This document shows, piece after piece, positions 33,367-44,849 of a DNA stretch of 64,000 nt (position 1 is its first letter; every line of letters begins with the position of its first letter). The stretch is from Papaver somniferum (lineage: Eukaryota > Streptophyta > Magnoliopsida > Ranunculales > Papaveraceae), in NCBI RefSeq assembly GCF_003573695.1, contig NC_039361.1, forward strand, positions 36,730,859-36,794,858, read 5' to 3'. Below the pieces are notes generated by a model that was not told the DNA's origin, did no database searches, and worked only from the letters and a program-made list of their open reading frames with translations. The position numbers were made by a program, and so were the translations under genes.

Positions 33367-35644
33367 ATGGCTAGAAGAAGAAATACATCCGAACAACCGA
33401 CTACTGTTAGAAGAAGCAAGAGAATTGCTGGAAAAGAAAGAAGTGAAATGGGAGAATCTACTAGAATGAGAAGTAATAGAGAAAATAAAATTCAACCACC
33501 AATTCAACAAACACTAGTTCAAGGGAGGAATACGGATTATGATAGGGTGAGCATACACACTTGCTAATCAAATTCGGCAGAAGAAGTAGAAGAAGAGCAA
33601 CAAAACATAAATTACAGACATGAAGAGAGAAATCAAGAAGCAGATAAAGGAATAATTCATGGAGATGAGGAAATTGGAGTGTTAGAAACGTTGAGACGAA
33701 GAATACATGAAGAAAGAAGAGCTGAGGCAGAAGAACGTGCAAATTTAACAAGGAAAAATCACGAATTAAGGATGGAGAATATAAGACTACAGAATAGAAG
33801 ATCGAGAAGTATTACAAAATCATATTCAAGATCGACTAGAAGAGAAATGAGGAGAAACTCACCCACAATCAATGCTGGAAACAATATTCAAAAAGAAATA
33901 TCAAATCCTAATGAAGAATATCGCGAAAATAGAGAAAGAGCTGATGATCGTTATGTTCCACAAAATGAAACTTTTGATGATGGGAAAAATGGTGGAAATC
34001 AAGAGAACGGACAACATCAGGGACAAAATGACCAAGATGGCGAACGAAATCGAGAGGAAGGAAGAAGAATTTTACATGAGAGAGAAACTCAAAGAAATCA
34101 ACAGACAATTGAAGAAGAAATTGAAAGACATTATGCTGAACAAGCACGTTTAATCTGCGAACGTGAAAAGATTGAGAGCGGAAATGGAAGAACAAGAGCT
34201 TCAGGAGACAATTCGCCAGAACAATCACGACAATCGAGAAAGAAGGCGTACACAAAACCGGAATAACGGTAATCTCAATGAGGAGTATGATAGAGTAAAG
34301 AGGATGGCTGAAAGACAGCAATTGAATTGATAAGAAATGAACAAAATCATGGAGGGGAAAATGAAAGGCATCATCATATGCGAATTCAAGATAGAGATGA
34401 GGAAGAGAATCGCAGAAGAAGACGAGATGAGGATAATGAAGAAGAAATGCAAAATTTCGCGAGAGAGAGATAGACATGAACGAAGAAGAGAGGCGAAATT
34501 AAAGAGACCAATGGATCAAGATTCAGGTGTAAAAAAAAATCTTGAAAGAATTAGAAGAAATGAGAGGAATGCTAAATAATAGAGGAGAAGTAGGCGAGAA
34601 GACAATTGGATGAAGCAATAGAAGAAGCTGCGAAAACTCCATTTACAAGGGAAGTACAATTAGGAGGAATACCACCGAAATGCAATTTCCCGCATTAACC
34701 AGCATTTTTGATGGAACAACTTGTGCAATTCAACACATTAAAGCCTATGTGAGGTGCATGTTACAATGGGAAAATCATGATGCCGTATTGTGCAAATATT
34801 TCGCATCCAGCTTAACAGGAGGGGTTAAAATGGTTTGAAGGTCTACCAAAGAACACAATAACCTCCTTCAATCATTTGCAGACTACATTCTTGGGGGCAT
34901 ATATAAGTAATAATTCCTCGCGACCTGGTATAGAAGATGTGTTTGGATTAAAACAAAGGATTGGCGAAAGTTTGAAACACCTGACTAAAAGATGGAGAAC
35001 TATGTGTAGCGAAATGGCTGGCCGTGTAGATGAGAGATATCTTATATTATCATTTATCAATGCTATGTTTGCAACAAACCTATTGTATGTCCAAATTTTC
35101 AGAGTCAAGAATACGATCACAATGACTGAATTGCGAGAACTTCAAGAAGAATACATTGCTCTAGAGGAAAGGCAAAATGAAATGGAATCATATCCAGTTG
35201 CGAACACCAGCTCACAAACAGCGAATGCAAGCTTATTACCCAAGCTAATAAACACAGTGGCGAATACTTCGCAAGTACAACAAGAGAAGGTGACAAGTAA
35301 CAATCAACAAACTGGTGGCTATGGGAAGCCGAGATCAAGAAGAGTATGAAAGAGAAAGAAATTTCTACAATCGTGGTGGAAATAACAAGATTCAAAGACT
35401 CGATCAACCACAAGAAACTTATGGAGGTCAAAGACAAAACTATAATAGAGGACAAGGAGGTCACAAGGTAGTATGGGAAGAAATCAAGATGCCACCTCTA
35501 AATGCAAGTGTGGAGAAGATATGGGAAGCTATAATCTTGATGGAGAATATACCAACACCATGGAACATGGGAACGGAACCACCTCCAAACCACAGAAGTC
35601 ATGAGTTTTGTTCTTATCATCATTTTCATGGACATAACAAATGA
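33367..35644 (+). pseudogene. Tat-like gag
   Basis: The leader is short (137 bp) and the start is ATG 33367 (MARRRNTSEQ, basic). A long Arg/Glu-rich, probably helical stretch (33680-34600) is followed by a retrotransposon gag capsid region (IQHIKAYVRCM near 34735, TTFLGAYIS at 34885, LKHLTKRWRTM near 34975), then a Gln/Asn-rich linker and an FCSYHHFHGH motif (35610) of the kind that ends Tat gag. Stops and shifts occur near 33565, 34264, 34600 and 34835. Gag would form the particle that packages element RNA. Confidence 0.85.
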
Positions 35645-36537
35645 TTGCAGAGAAATGTAAAAAGAATTATTTTGAGAATGATAGATCAAGGAAAACTAAA
35701 CGACTTTCTGGTAGGGCATCCACAATCTCAACCACTGCCACCACCACCAGCATCACAAAGTGAATACGATGAAAAAGAAGAAACATTCTTCATAGAAGTT
35801 GGTGCAAAAGCAAAAAATCTATTTCTGTCACTCTATCGTACATTCATATATAAGACAATTGAAGATTTTCATGATAATGTTTTGAGTAGAGTGTTCGCAA
35901 GAGATAATGATGGAAGAGAAATTATGAATATTGCGAAAATCTCGCCACTAGAGGAATGGCAGAAACAGATCATTTCTTTTACCGCAGAAGAAATTCCCGA
36001 AGGAGAAGAGGTGCATGACAATCCATTGGTAGTAAAATTAGAAATTAATCCAAAACCGAAAGAAGATGAGGATGATGAAGCTGAAGATTCATGGGCAATA
36101 ATAGAATTCTAATCGATACTGGAAGCTCTGTGAACATCTTATTTTATCATACTTATAAAACCATGGGTGGAAGAGATGATGATCTTATACCATCAACATA
36201 TAAGATATATGGTTTTAATGGTACTGCTAACAAGCCTAAAGGGGAGGTTACTATGCGAATTCCATTGAAGGGAATATCTTCTGAAATCTTATTCTGTGTC
36301 GTTGATGTAGAATCACCCTACAATGCGTTAATTGGTCGACCTTGGCTACATGGGATTCTAGGTGTAGCTTCAACTTTCCACCAGTGCATCAAATTCCCTC
36401 ACCCCAGTGGTGTAGGAATCATAAAGGGAGATTGGGTTGAAGGAAAGAGGTGTTACGAAACTGAGATAGAATCTTGCGAAGGAAGAAAACAAGAAGGAAA
36501 ACTGGCGACACAAAATCAAAGATACACAAAGAAGTGA
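35645..36537 (+). pseudogene. Tat-like aspartic protease
   Basis: Retropepsin-like domain with LIDTGSSVNILF (36112-36147, catalytic Asp), then VDVESPYNALIGRPWLH (36306-36356) and KFPHPSGVG. An acidic linker comes first (35760-36090). A stop at 36112 overlaps the next frame at 36091, so one base change separates the parts. It ends at 36537, with no polymerase downstream. Confidence 0.87.
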
Positions 36538-38146
36538 GAGGTTGATGGTGGATGCAATCGAAAGGAAAGGAGAAGAGATGTTGCGAAACTAATGCTAGCT
36601 CAGAATAAAAATGATGAACATACCACTACTAAGGAAGCAGTAGAGTAAAAAATAAAAAGAAGCAGAGGATGACAAAGGTAATAAAAACAAGAAATGTATG
36701 AATGATTAAGTTGTTGCGATACTCTCGCAATAAGCAAAATTCTCAAAAATACATTTGATTGAATGGCAAAATTGAGATTGCGAAATTCAGATACAATATG
36801 ATGATTTGCGAGACTCTCGCAGAGATAATGAATTTTACAGAAATAATCAGAGAAAATGACAAAAGAGAAAGAGGCGAACCTTTATGGCGTACACCCTAGT
36901 TCGCGAATACAATTTCGCAAGAGGCAAATGTAAGACCTAAAGTACGTCATATAAGGGGGTACCTGTTGCATGGCTCAGGGAAAGGCTACACCGCCACCGG
37001 AACCTGAGTCATGGAGATTTGGGGTCAATGAAGCCCATCCGGGAGAGGCACCTTGGATTCTCAGCTTAAGCATATGACCTAGGTTGGGAGACTAAGGTAA
37101 TAAGGACTTTCCCAAGGAGTGCAGATCTGATCAAGGCGCCGAGGTACACGGTTGAGTCAACAGTGCCAGAGACGTTTGAAGCGTACTTTGCCATTCTTGA
37201 CAAGTCTTGGATTATACTGCACTCGGACTGAAGAAAACCCCACTTAGGGTGCAGTCTCGTAACCATAAGCCCTATAGGTAAAAGGGATAAGAGGCTGCGA
37301 AAACAACTGGTTGTTGTTAAGACTGGATGGGAGGAGCTAACCTTGTATGGTAGAAGTACGCCTCCTTGAAGGGGCAACCAGGGGGGAGATAAGGGCGACA
37401 CCCTCCATTAGGGAGCTGATAAGTGTCTTAAGACGCAAATTTCATGAGGCTTTTTATTTTCAAGGATATTAAGGCTTGTCATATTTGTGCAAAAATCCTG
37501 AAGAGGCAATAATACAAAAGAAAAGGATAAGACGAGATCAATGGGTTTTCGCATGAAAGTGTGAAGACGTCCTGCGATTTTGTCGCAAGACGGCAATGTC
37601 ATGGGGATTCATTTTCGCAAGAATATTTAGGCCTGTCATATTGTCGCAACATTCCTAAAGAGGCCATAATACAAAAAAAAAAGTTAAGGAAAGATCAATG
37701 GGTTTTTGCATGAAAGTGCAAGGACGTCCTGCGATTTTGTCGCAATGACAAGAGGTGGCATAATAAGACCTTTAATTAGGAAGGAAAAATAAGACCACAC
37801 AGGAATGAGATTTTGAAAAGAATCAAAATTCACTTCGCATAAGATTTCGAAGCTATACATAATTAACCGCGAAATTGAGACATAAAATAAGAATTTTTTT
37901 TATGAAATCTCTCATTTGGATTCAAATAACAGAGGCAAGTATGGGAATGTATGAAATTAGAAAATGTTATTTGTCTCCATATGATAGATTTACTCAAAGA
38001 TTCAAGAGTTAATGATTATATTGATTAACTGTATTGCAAAGAAGAATTGTTTTAATGAATGCAGGTCAAAATGAAAGAAACACAAATATACAGAAAGAAG
38101 AAATAAATGTATAAGTATTACAAAGAATCAAAGAAAGAAATAAAGA
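36538..38146. other. non-coding middle of Tat-like element
   Basis: No RT, RNase H or integrase motif on either strand. The sequence is rich in GCGAAA/TTTCGC words and includes a repeated pair (37430-37590 and 37600-37760, both with AGACGTCCTGCGATTTTGTCGCAA-like text). In Tat elements pol would lie between protease and antisense gene, so this marks its loss. Confidence 0.65.
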
Positions 38147-40882
38147 CTACTTCTTAGTTAATCCTTCATTATCTTCATCAGACTTGTTCCCTTCTTCGTC
38201 TACGTCAGAATCTTCATCACCATCAGAACCTCCATCACTATCAGATTCTTCATCGTCAGCTTCGCTATCAGAGATAATCAAACTGGGAGTATTCTGTGGG
38301 ATTTCTTCCAAGAGACAAGGATAATCAGAATATGGGATATTGTGATCGTCACAAACCATTTGGAAAGTTTGAATGCGAAAATGCATAGCATCATTCTTAA
38401 AATTCGCAACAGTGACTTTGATTTGATTCTTTAATCTAGAATACTTGTCGTTGCAAGAAGAAAGATTCTTTGCGAGTTCCTCCTTTTCAGCTTTGAGTTC
38501 TTCAATCTTTTCACGATATCTATTTTCAGAATCTGCGAGCAAAAGACAATCAATTATTAACTTGATAAGAATTCATAAGAAGCAAAAGATTAGTAAAGAA
38601 GAGCAGTTAGTAACCTTCTCTGTCAGAAATCATATCTCTAATCAAGGCTGTATGCTCAACTTGGAGACTAACATTTACACCTAAATATTTTCTAGCATCA
38701 TCTAAGATTTTCGCAGCCCAAACAAATTCATCCTCACTACTTATAAGAAGACGAGAACGAATTTGATTTTCCATTTCATCAGAGTTCGATGTTCTTGCGG
38801 TTAGCTTCATCTCGTTCAAGTTGAACTTCAAGAAGAGCCTCTTGGAATTTCGCCAAAGCCTTGGCACCTTGATCATAGATGTGATCCTTATCATCTATGA
38901 GACCGCTAATTTTGGTTCTTAACTCATTGGTTTTCTCTTTAGAATCAAGAAGGAGACGCTTAAATCGATTGGCTAAGACTAAACTAGATCTATGGTCAAT
39001 TTATAAGAGGCGAAATTTAGATCTAAGCTCATTTAGAGAAAGAGATGAAATTTTATCATTTGAGAAGCTATTTAAGGAATTGTTAAGACGCTCAAGAAGG
39101 GTATCATTATCCAAGGCATTAGGAAATGAACGAAGAAGGGTAGCTTCATCAGAAAGACCATAAATGTCTGCAAAAAGAATAATAAGATAAAACAACAGAA
39201 TGAATGAATAAAGGGAAAAGAGAAAAGTAACATACCGTAAAGCTGATTATTAGCTTGCTGAAGACTAGAGATTTTTTTCTTATACGAAGAAGAATCAATT
39301 TCTAATTGTTTATTTTTCTCGCGAAGACCTTTAACTTCCAATTCTTCATTCTTTTTGCGAAATTGAAGATTCTTCTTTTCAAGATTTTCGCGTCTTCTCT
39401 CTAGATCTGAGGCAACAACAAAAGAATCTTTTCCAGCCTGCGAGAAAATATAAAAAATATTAATATAGAAAGAAATTTTGAGTTATAACAATGAAGAAGT
39501 AAAAGGATAAAAGTATACCAGACTATTGAGAGAATGCAAGAAGTCGGGAGTCACTAATCTAGAAACTCCACGAAGAGAGCTATCACCATCCAATAAAGGG
39601 ACATCGCAAAGGGTAGTGAGAGCTTTGCAGGTATTTGCGAATTGGCTATCTCCCATTCCTTGTAGAGAATCAGAAAAGAGGCCAGAGAGCTTAGCCATAG
39701 AAGATTCAGGTGGAGAATCTTCACTTGCAGCAAGATCATCATTGTCCTCATCACCCTTGTCACTTTCGGAATTTTCGTGAGGAGGAATATTTGAAGGAGA
39801 AGAAGAACGAACTTTCCTTTTCTTTGGAGGAGGACCAGTTGATTTTTCCCTGCGAAGAGCACCTTTACCTTTATCACCAGTCTTCGCAACATTGGCAGAT
39901 TCTTCTACTTCAGCAATAATCTTCACACACAGATAGAAATAAAAAATGGAAGCATGGAAGCAACAGTATACTGTTTAAAATAATAAGAGAAAATTGAAGA
40001 AAATTTAAAATCATAAGAGAAAATTTCTTACCTCATCTGTGTATGAGCGAAGAGCTAACAGAGTACTAGCTTTCCCAGTCATGTTATAACTATCTTTCAG
40101 TTTTTGGATCTGCGGAATGTCGCAAGAGTTAGCGAACAGAATAATAAAAATCAATAAAGAAATATAAAGTGAGTTAAATGGGAAGAAACACACCTCTTTC
40201 TCCTTCTCGGACCAAGAGAAAACCCAAGGTTGATAAGCAGCGAGTTTCGCAGGAAGAACATTTGACCCAGCAATGTAGGGTCCTTTTAGCATTAAAGGAA
40301 AAACACACCATTTATCATCTTTGGATTTGCGAGGAGTTGTGTTTTTACCAGAATGCCAGTCAATATCTTGCATGAGAATTTTGGCTTCATCAATGTTATC
40401 TTTCCTTTTTAAGCGAATACCCCAGCGAGTATTCTCTTTCTTCATGGAGATAAGTTCATAGTTCTCAAAGAAATTCGCTACTGTGTATTTCTCAGCAATT
40501 ATCTCTAGATTGCGAATTTAGGATCCCTAAGTTCTTTGGAGTACAGAGATCCTCTACCAGCACCACAGTTAGCGAACTCTAGCATCAGACGGATGCAGTC
40601 CCCACTCAGTTGGAAGATAGCTCGCGAAAATCCCGAGTGAGCGAGAATTTCATAAAATAAAGGAAGATCTGGGTTATAAAGAGGAATAGGGAGACCTGCG
40701 AGAATCTTACCTAGAGAAATTATGATTGATTGATCATCACAATACTGATCAGAGAAAAGTTTGACAGAAAGAATTGATTTGGCATTTTCACCAGGAATGA
40801 TGGAGAGTGTGAAACCTTTATCAGCAAGATCTTTTTGGACATCTTGTAAATTCTTCTCATATCTATGACCACTTGGAGCCAT
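38147..40882 (-). pseudogene. antisense seven-exon gene of Tat-like element
   Basis: I can follow seven exons with consensus borders: 40882-about 40505, about 40510-40194, 40109-40032, 39920-39519, 39437-39236, 39167-38615, 38532-38147, about 770 residues. The first part has a folded-domain look (LPIPLYNPDLPLFYEIL, KWCVFPLMLKGPYIAG). A KKRKV basic stretch in PPPKKRKVRSSSPS (39830) could be a nuclear signal. Exons 5-7 encode long heptad-rich coiled coil, and the C-terminus is very acidic (Asp/Glu/Ser). Shifts near 40505 and 38810 and a stop near 39003 break it. Such antisense ORFs are known in Tat elements but have no assigned function. Confidence 0.75.
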
Positions 40883-41250
40883 ATTTGAATATAGAGTATG
40901 GGAATGAATAAAAAGTAAGAGGATTGAAGGAGGAAAAAATTACAGCAGCAGAACTTGCAGAAGAATAACAGAGTTGCAGAGATGAGAGAATAAAAATAAA
41001 AGAGAAAGTAAAAAGAAAAGTGGAAAGAAGAGTAAGAAGAGTATATAAAGGAGATTTTTTTTACTCGAAGAAATAAACACCATTAAGACGAAAAGACGTG
41101 AGCGGTTGAAAAGCAGCGGTTACAGAAGCCGTGTCAAGAAACAAATGGAAAAAAGAATACGTGTGATAAATGCAGAATATGAAAAGATGAACATATGCGG
41201 CATCTCACATCATTCTCTACTTTGCAGAGAAGATATGAGAAGAGGCAAGA
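40883..41250. other. promoter side of antisense gene and polypurine tract
   Basis: Leader side of the antisense gene on the minus strand. On the plus strand the last bases (AGAAGAGGCAAGA) are a purine tract directly before the 3' LTR. A TATATAAA at 41041-41048 lies on the plus strand. Confidence 0.55.
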
Positions 41251-41722
41251 TGTAGGATCAGAATCTCGCAATGACAATGTTTCAGCGAAATTATCAATGA
41301 CACAGCACAACAGCGTCGCAGAACAATTTCAGAAATGATACGATAAACGACGTCAGCTAGGATCACGAGAAAGATGTGATAGTCCTGCGAAAATTAGAGA
41401 GCTTGCGAAATTAACATTTGTAAGGTTGCGAGAATGTCGCAGACCATACCCGAAAATAAAGGACAGATTATCTGTCACCCACTATGTATTTGCTTATAAA
41501 TAGTCATTCAAGTTGTAAAGAAAGGGGATAGATCTTTTTTGAGTAAGAAACAAGTAAATAGGAGAGAGAAAGTCTAGAGCATAGATCATTCTTGATTTCT
41601 TTATCTTTTCTTGTAAGAATATTCAAAGGTTGATCAATAAAATTAAAAGTGTAAACCTAAAAATGAGTTGATTAATAATGAAATCATATGAGGGGTGTAG
41701 TGTAGGATTTCCTGCAACTACA
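41251..41722 (+). repeat. Tat-like element 3' LTR
   Basis: 472 bp, TGTAGGATCAG to GCAACTACA, followed by GACAC. Confidence 0.92.
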
Positions 41723-41727
41723 GACAC

Positions 41728-42404
41728 TTCGAGTTTGTGGTGATGCCATTCGGACTCACAAATGCTCCAGCAACATTCATGGATCTTATGCATCAGATTT
41801 TTCGATCGTACTTAGATAAATTTGTAGTGGTATTTGTAGATGACATTCTTATCTATTCACGGTCACGAGAAGAGCACGAGGAACACTTGAGATTTAACAT
41901 TGCAGTTGTACGCTAAGTTGAGTAAAGTGACTTCTGGCTTTCTGAAGTTCGGTTTTTGGGGCACGTGGTCTGTAGAGAAGGAATCAAAGTGGACCCAGCT
42001 AAGGTTGAAGCAGTTACCAAATGGGAAAGGCCAAAGAGCGTGTTTGAGGTTCGTAGCTTTCTGGGCTTAGCGGGTTACTATAGACGATTCATTCAAGAAT
42101 TTCTCAAGGGTTGCTTCACCATTGAAAAGATTAACTCGAAAGGATCCAAGTTCGAGTGGAATAATTATTGTGATTTGTGAGAAAGCTTTCTCCATTCTCA
42201 AGGAGAAATTAACTACTGCGCCAGTTTTGATAACCCCGATAAGCGGAATTGGTTATGTGATCTTTTCTGATGCATTGTTGAAGGGTTTAGGATGTGTTCT
42301 TATGCAAGAAGGAAAAGTGGTAGCTTATGCCTCAAAATAATTAAAGACACATGAATTGAATTACACAACTCATGACCTCGAGTTGGCATCTATGGTGTTC
42401 GCTC
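41728..42404 (+). pseudogene. Ty3/gypsy RT and RNase H fragment, C-terminal part
   Basis: Continues the RT cut at 32757: [13 protein letters not shown], the intact active site [12 protein letters not shown] (41830), [19 protein letters not shown] (connection), then RNase H (DALLKGLGCVLMQ, KVVAYASK) to LELASMVFAL, where the text changes into the TRIM PBS. There are shifts near 41910 and 42180. It is antisense to the TRIM unit. Confidence 0.88.
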
Positions 42405-42414
42405 TGATACCATT

Positions 42415-42685
42415 TGTAATGACTCGTCCCTCCACCGATATTGTCCCCACTTAGCCACTGCGGTTATCTGGCAGTGTAGGGTTTTCAACGGGCATCGCTG
42501 CGGTTATATAGCAGTAACTTCCCGGGAGGTCACCCATCCCTGGATTTCTCCCGCCCGATCACGCTTAACTGCAGAGTTTTCTGCCAACTTTGGAGCCAAT
42601 TATGCTGAAAAGGCGGTGTTAGGAAAGGACAAACCTTTACTTATACTCCATTCGGCCAATCACTGCCGAATATCGGGGTATTACA
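42415..42685 (-). repeat. TRIM-like LTR, copy 2
   Basis: 271 bp, TGTAATGACT to GGTATTACA. On the minus strand it is followed by AATGGTATCAGAGC (42414-42401), then directly by the gypsy fragment. Confidence 0.85.
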
Positions 42686-42969
42686 ATACCACCACCTTAA
42701 ATTGGAGCCATCCTCGGCTCCGAAATATATTTTCAAGATCATATCTCTGACGTTCCCTTCCCCTCATGAGAAGCACCTGGACCAACCCCGTCCAGCGTAC
42801 CTTCCCATCCTCAGCAGGTGACCCGTCATCGGCTCTGACGGCTCCGAAATATATTTTCAAGCTCAGATCTATAATGTTCCCTTCCCTTCATGAGAAGCAC
42901 CTGGACCAACCCCGTCCAGCGTACCTTTCCATCCTCGGTAAGTGACCTGTCATCGGCTCTGATACCATT
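42686..42969 (-). repeat. TRIM-like internal region, partly duplicated
   Basis: An internal unit (42686-42838) followed by a second copy lacking its first 25 bases (42838-42969), both with CACCTGGACCAACCCCGTCC. It ends with the PBS complement GCTCTGATACCA next to LTR copy 3. This uninterrupted copy gives the empty site for the CCTGG insertion. Confidence 0.85.
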
Positions 42970-43198
42970 TGTAATGACCCGTCCCTCTACCGATATTGTC
43001 CCCACTTAACCACTGCGTTTTAACGCGCATCGCAGCGGTAATCCAGCAGAAACTTCTGGGATGGTCACCCATCCCTGGATTACTCCTGCCCGAGCACGCT
43101 TAACTGCAGAGTTTTCTGCCAACTGTTGAGCCAATTGTGCTGAAAAGGCCTCGATGTTAGGAAATGACAAATCATTACTTATATTCCATCCGGTGAAC
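42970..43198 (-). repeat. TRIM-like LTR, copy 3 (5' LTR of the block), left piece
   Basis: 229 bp, completed by 44826-44849 beyond the family E solo LTR. It has a short internal loss near 43018 relative to copies 1 and 2. Confidence 0.85.
43194..43198. repeat. target-site duplication TGAAC (pair at 44821-44825)
   Basis: Five-base direct repeat around the family E solo LTR. LTR copy 1 has the empty site (GCGAACCACTGCCGG). Confidence 0.88.
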
Positions 43199-44820
43199 CG
43201 ATAATATTTTTGAATGATGTTGTAGTAATGAGGTTCAAACTCTCGGACTTGTGAAGATTAAATTTAAAGATTTAATAAAATTATATACAAAAATATTAAC
43301 AAAGTGGGCGAGAGGTATGAGAAAATAACCAAGACACTGATTCCACTATTACACATGAATTAATGATGGTAAATAATCCAAAACTCTAATTATCTTTTAA
43401 GTCCTTTATATCTTAACTCACTAATAATCAAGCAAATTCTCAAACATCAATTGTATCCCTTAAGCATAGATTATCTAAACAAAGCATAACCTATCTAATT
43501 GAATAACAACTGATTAGGAAAATTACGCAAACAATTTAAAACTCTGCAAAAGCAGTGATTGAGTGAATTATAATTAAATATTAGAGAAAATAAAATAGTT
43601 ACCAATTATTCATGCGTAAATAGCTTCCTCATTTCCTTGGTTGTGGAAGAATTAGCCGCTCATCATGTTGGAAATACGCTCAAAAATCATTATTATTTCT
43701 CAAAGGGTGTTTACAAATGATGAAAATGGAGAAATAATTCAAAACCGGGTTTGTAACAATTATATTTGTTACAAACCAGAGAACTACGACCCACAGTATG
43801 TGTCACTGATATTGTTGCTCTAAGACCCACGGCTCTGTGTCGCAAACGTTGGAAAATAAGTCTGCCTCTGATGTACGACCCACGCCTCTCTGTCGCAAAC
43901 GCTGGAAAATAAGTATGCCTCTGTTGTACGACCCACGGCTGTGAGTCGTTGACACTGTTAAAAAATGACTGCCTCTGCAGGTCCGTTCTTCGTGTTCTTC
44001 ATGTTCATCATCAGCAGCAGCAGCAGCAACAGAAACCGAGTTTAGGAAAACTCGAATTTCTTCTTCTCTGGCTCTCCTCAGCCTCCCAGACTCTCGACAC
44101 CCCGTCTATGGACCTAGAGCCATCTATTTATACTCCTAAGCCTCATTTAATCACGCCATATCTCCCAAATAATCTTCATTCATCATCATTATTCTCTACG
44201 GCCAAAATTTCCATTTTTATCTTCACCACGCGTTAAACTTCTTCCAGCACGCTCCAATTCGTCATGTACACGCCTCAGATGTAGTTATACACACTTCTAT
44301 CTCACGCCATGCATAGGAGAACACGTCCAATCCCGTGAAACACTTCTCCCGTTAATGTGCTGCTCTGCTTTTTTTTTGCGAGTTATCTAGCCAAATTTAA
44401 CCGAAACAATCAACCATACCACGTCTGTTATGCTCAATCAAGTCTTCCCATAAAATTTTAGCCATTGAATCACACTATAACCCCTCTAAATCACGAACTG
44501 AAAATCTGTTTTCTAAAAATATATTTTCCCGCCAAAAACCAGAATTCAAAAGACGAAGATGGGTGCCCCTTATCCGGTCCTGGGGTGCGGTTAGCAGCTG
44601 CCTAGAAATGGGGTGCCCCTTAGTAATTAGGTTACCCCTTATCTAAAGTGAGGGTCCGTATAGCAAATGTCCTCCGGGGGTGCTCAGAGCAACTTTTCGA
44701 GCCGAATTTTCCAACAATATTTATTTCCTAAAAATACATAAAAACACAATATTAGTACAAAAATCGAGTTCCAACAAAACAGACATTGAGGACAATTTAG
44801 ACACAAAAATGTGTTTATCA
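43199..44820 (-). repeat. family E solo LTR
   Basis: 1622 bp from CGATAATATTTT (TG changed to CG) to GTGTTTATCA on the plus strand, flanked by TGAAC. Similar to the LTRs at 48485-50378 and 54452-56013. The CAG-repeat frame at 43949 is a chance frame in the LTR. Confidence 0.88.
44125..44132 (-). promoter_or_regulatory. TATA box of family E solo LTR
   Basis: TATAAATA on the minus strand, at the same LTR place as 63890-63897 on the plus strand. The two other LTRs have TATAAAA there (49652-49658, 55268-55274). Confidence 0.65.
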
Positions 44821-44825
44821 TGAAC

Positions 44826-44849
44826 CACTGCCGGAATCGGGGTATTACA
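44826..44849 (-). repeat. TRIM-like LTR, copy 3, right piece
   Basis: The last 24 bases of the LTR (CACTGCCGGAATCGGGGTATTACA in the other copies), ending the 36-kb block. Confidence 0.8.

Larger units (their letters stand above)
32758..41722 (+). mobile_element. Tat-like Ty3/gypsy element, non-autonomous, with antisense gene
   Basis: An 8965-bp element with 472-bp LTRs (32758-33229, 41251-41722), a PBS starting TGGCGC, gag and aspartic protease on the plus strand (33367-36537) and a seven-exon gene on the minus strand (40882-38147). Reverse transcriptase, RNase H and integrase are absent. The protease context (IGRPWLHGI, KFPHPSG) and an antisense ORF upstream of the 3' LTR fit the Tat lineage. 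The LTRs look very similar by eye. It would depend on a related autonomous element. Confidence 0.88.
8942..44849 (-). mobile_element. TRIM-like LTR element array, host of the large nest
   Basis: The block starts TGTAATGACC and ends TATTACA, with TG/CA ends and the GTTGT duplication. Read on the minus strand it has short LTRs (about 272 bp), a primer binding site TGGTATCAGAGC two bases after the LTR, an internal region of only about 160 bp, and a purine tract (AAGGTGGTGG) before the next LTR. This is the layout of terminal-repeat retrotransposons in miniature (TRIMs), but here in several tandem units. No protein is encoded by the unit itself. Later insertions and a gypsy fragment make up more than 95% of its present length. 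Confidence 0.75.

Noticed and set aside
43949..44236. Poly-Gln protein in the family E solo LTR
   Set aside because: The CAG run is part of the LTR leader, seen also near 49205 and 55155, where the frames differ.
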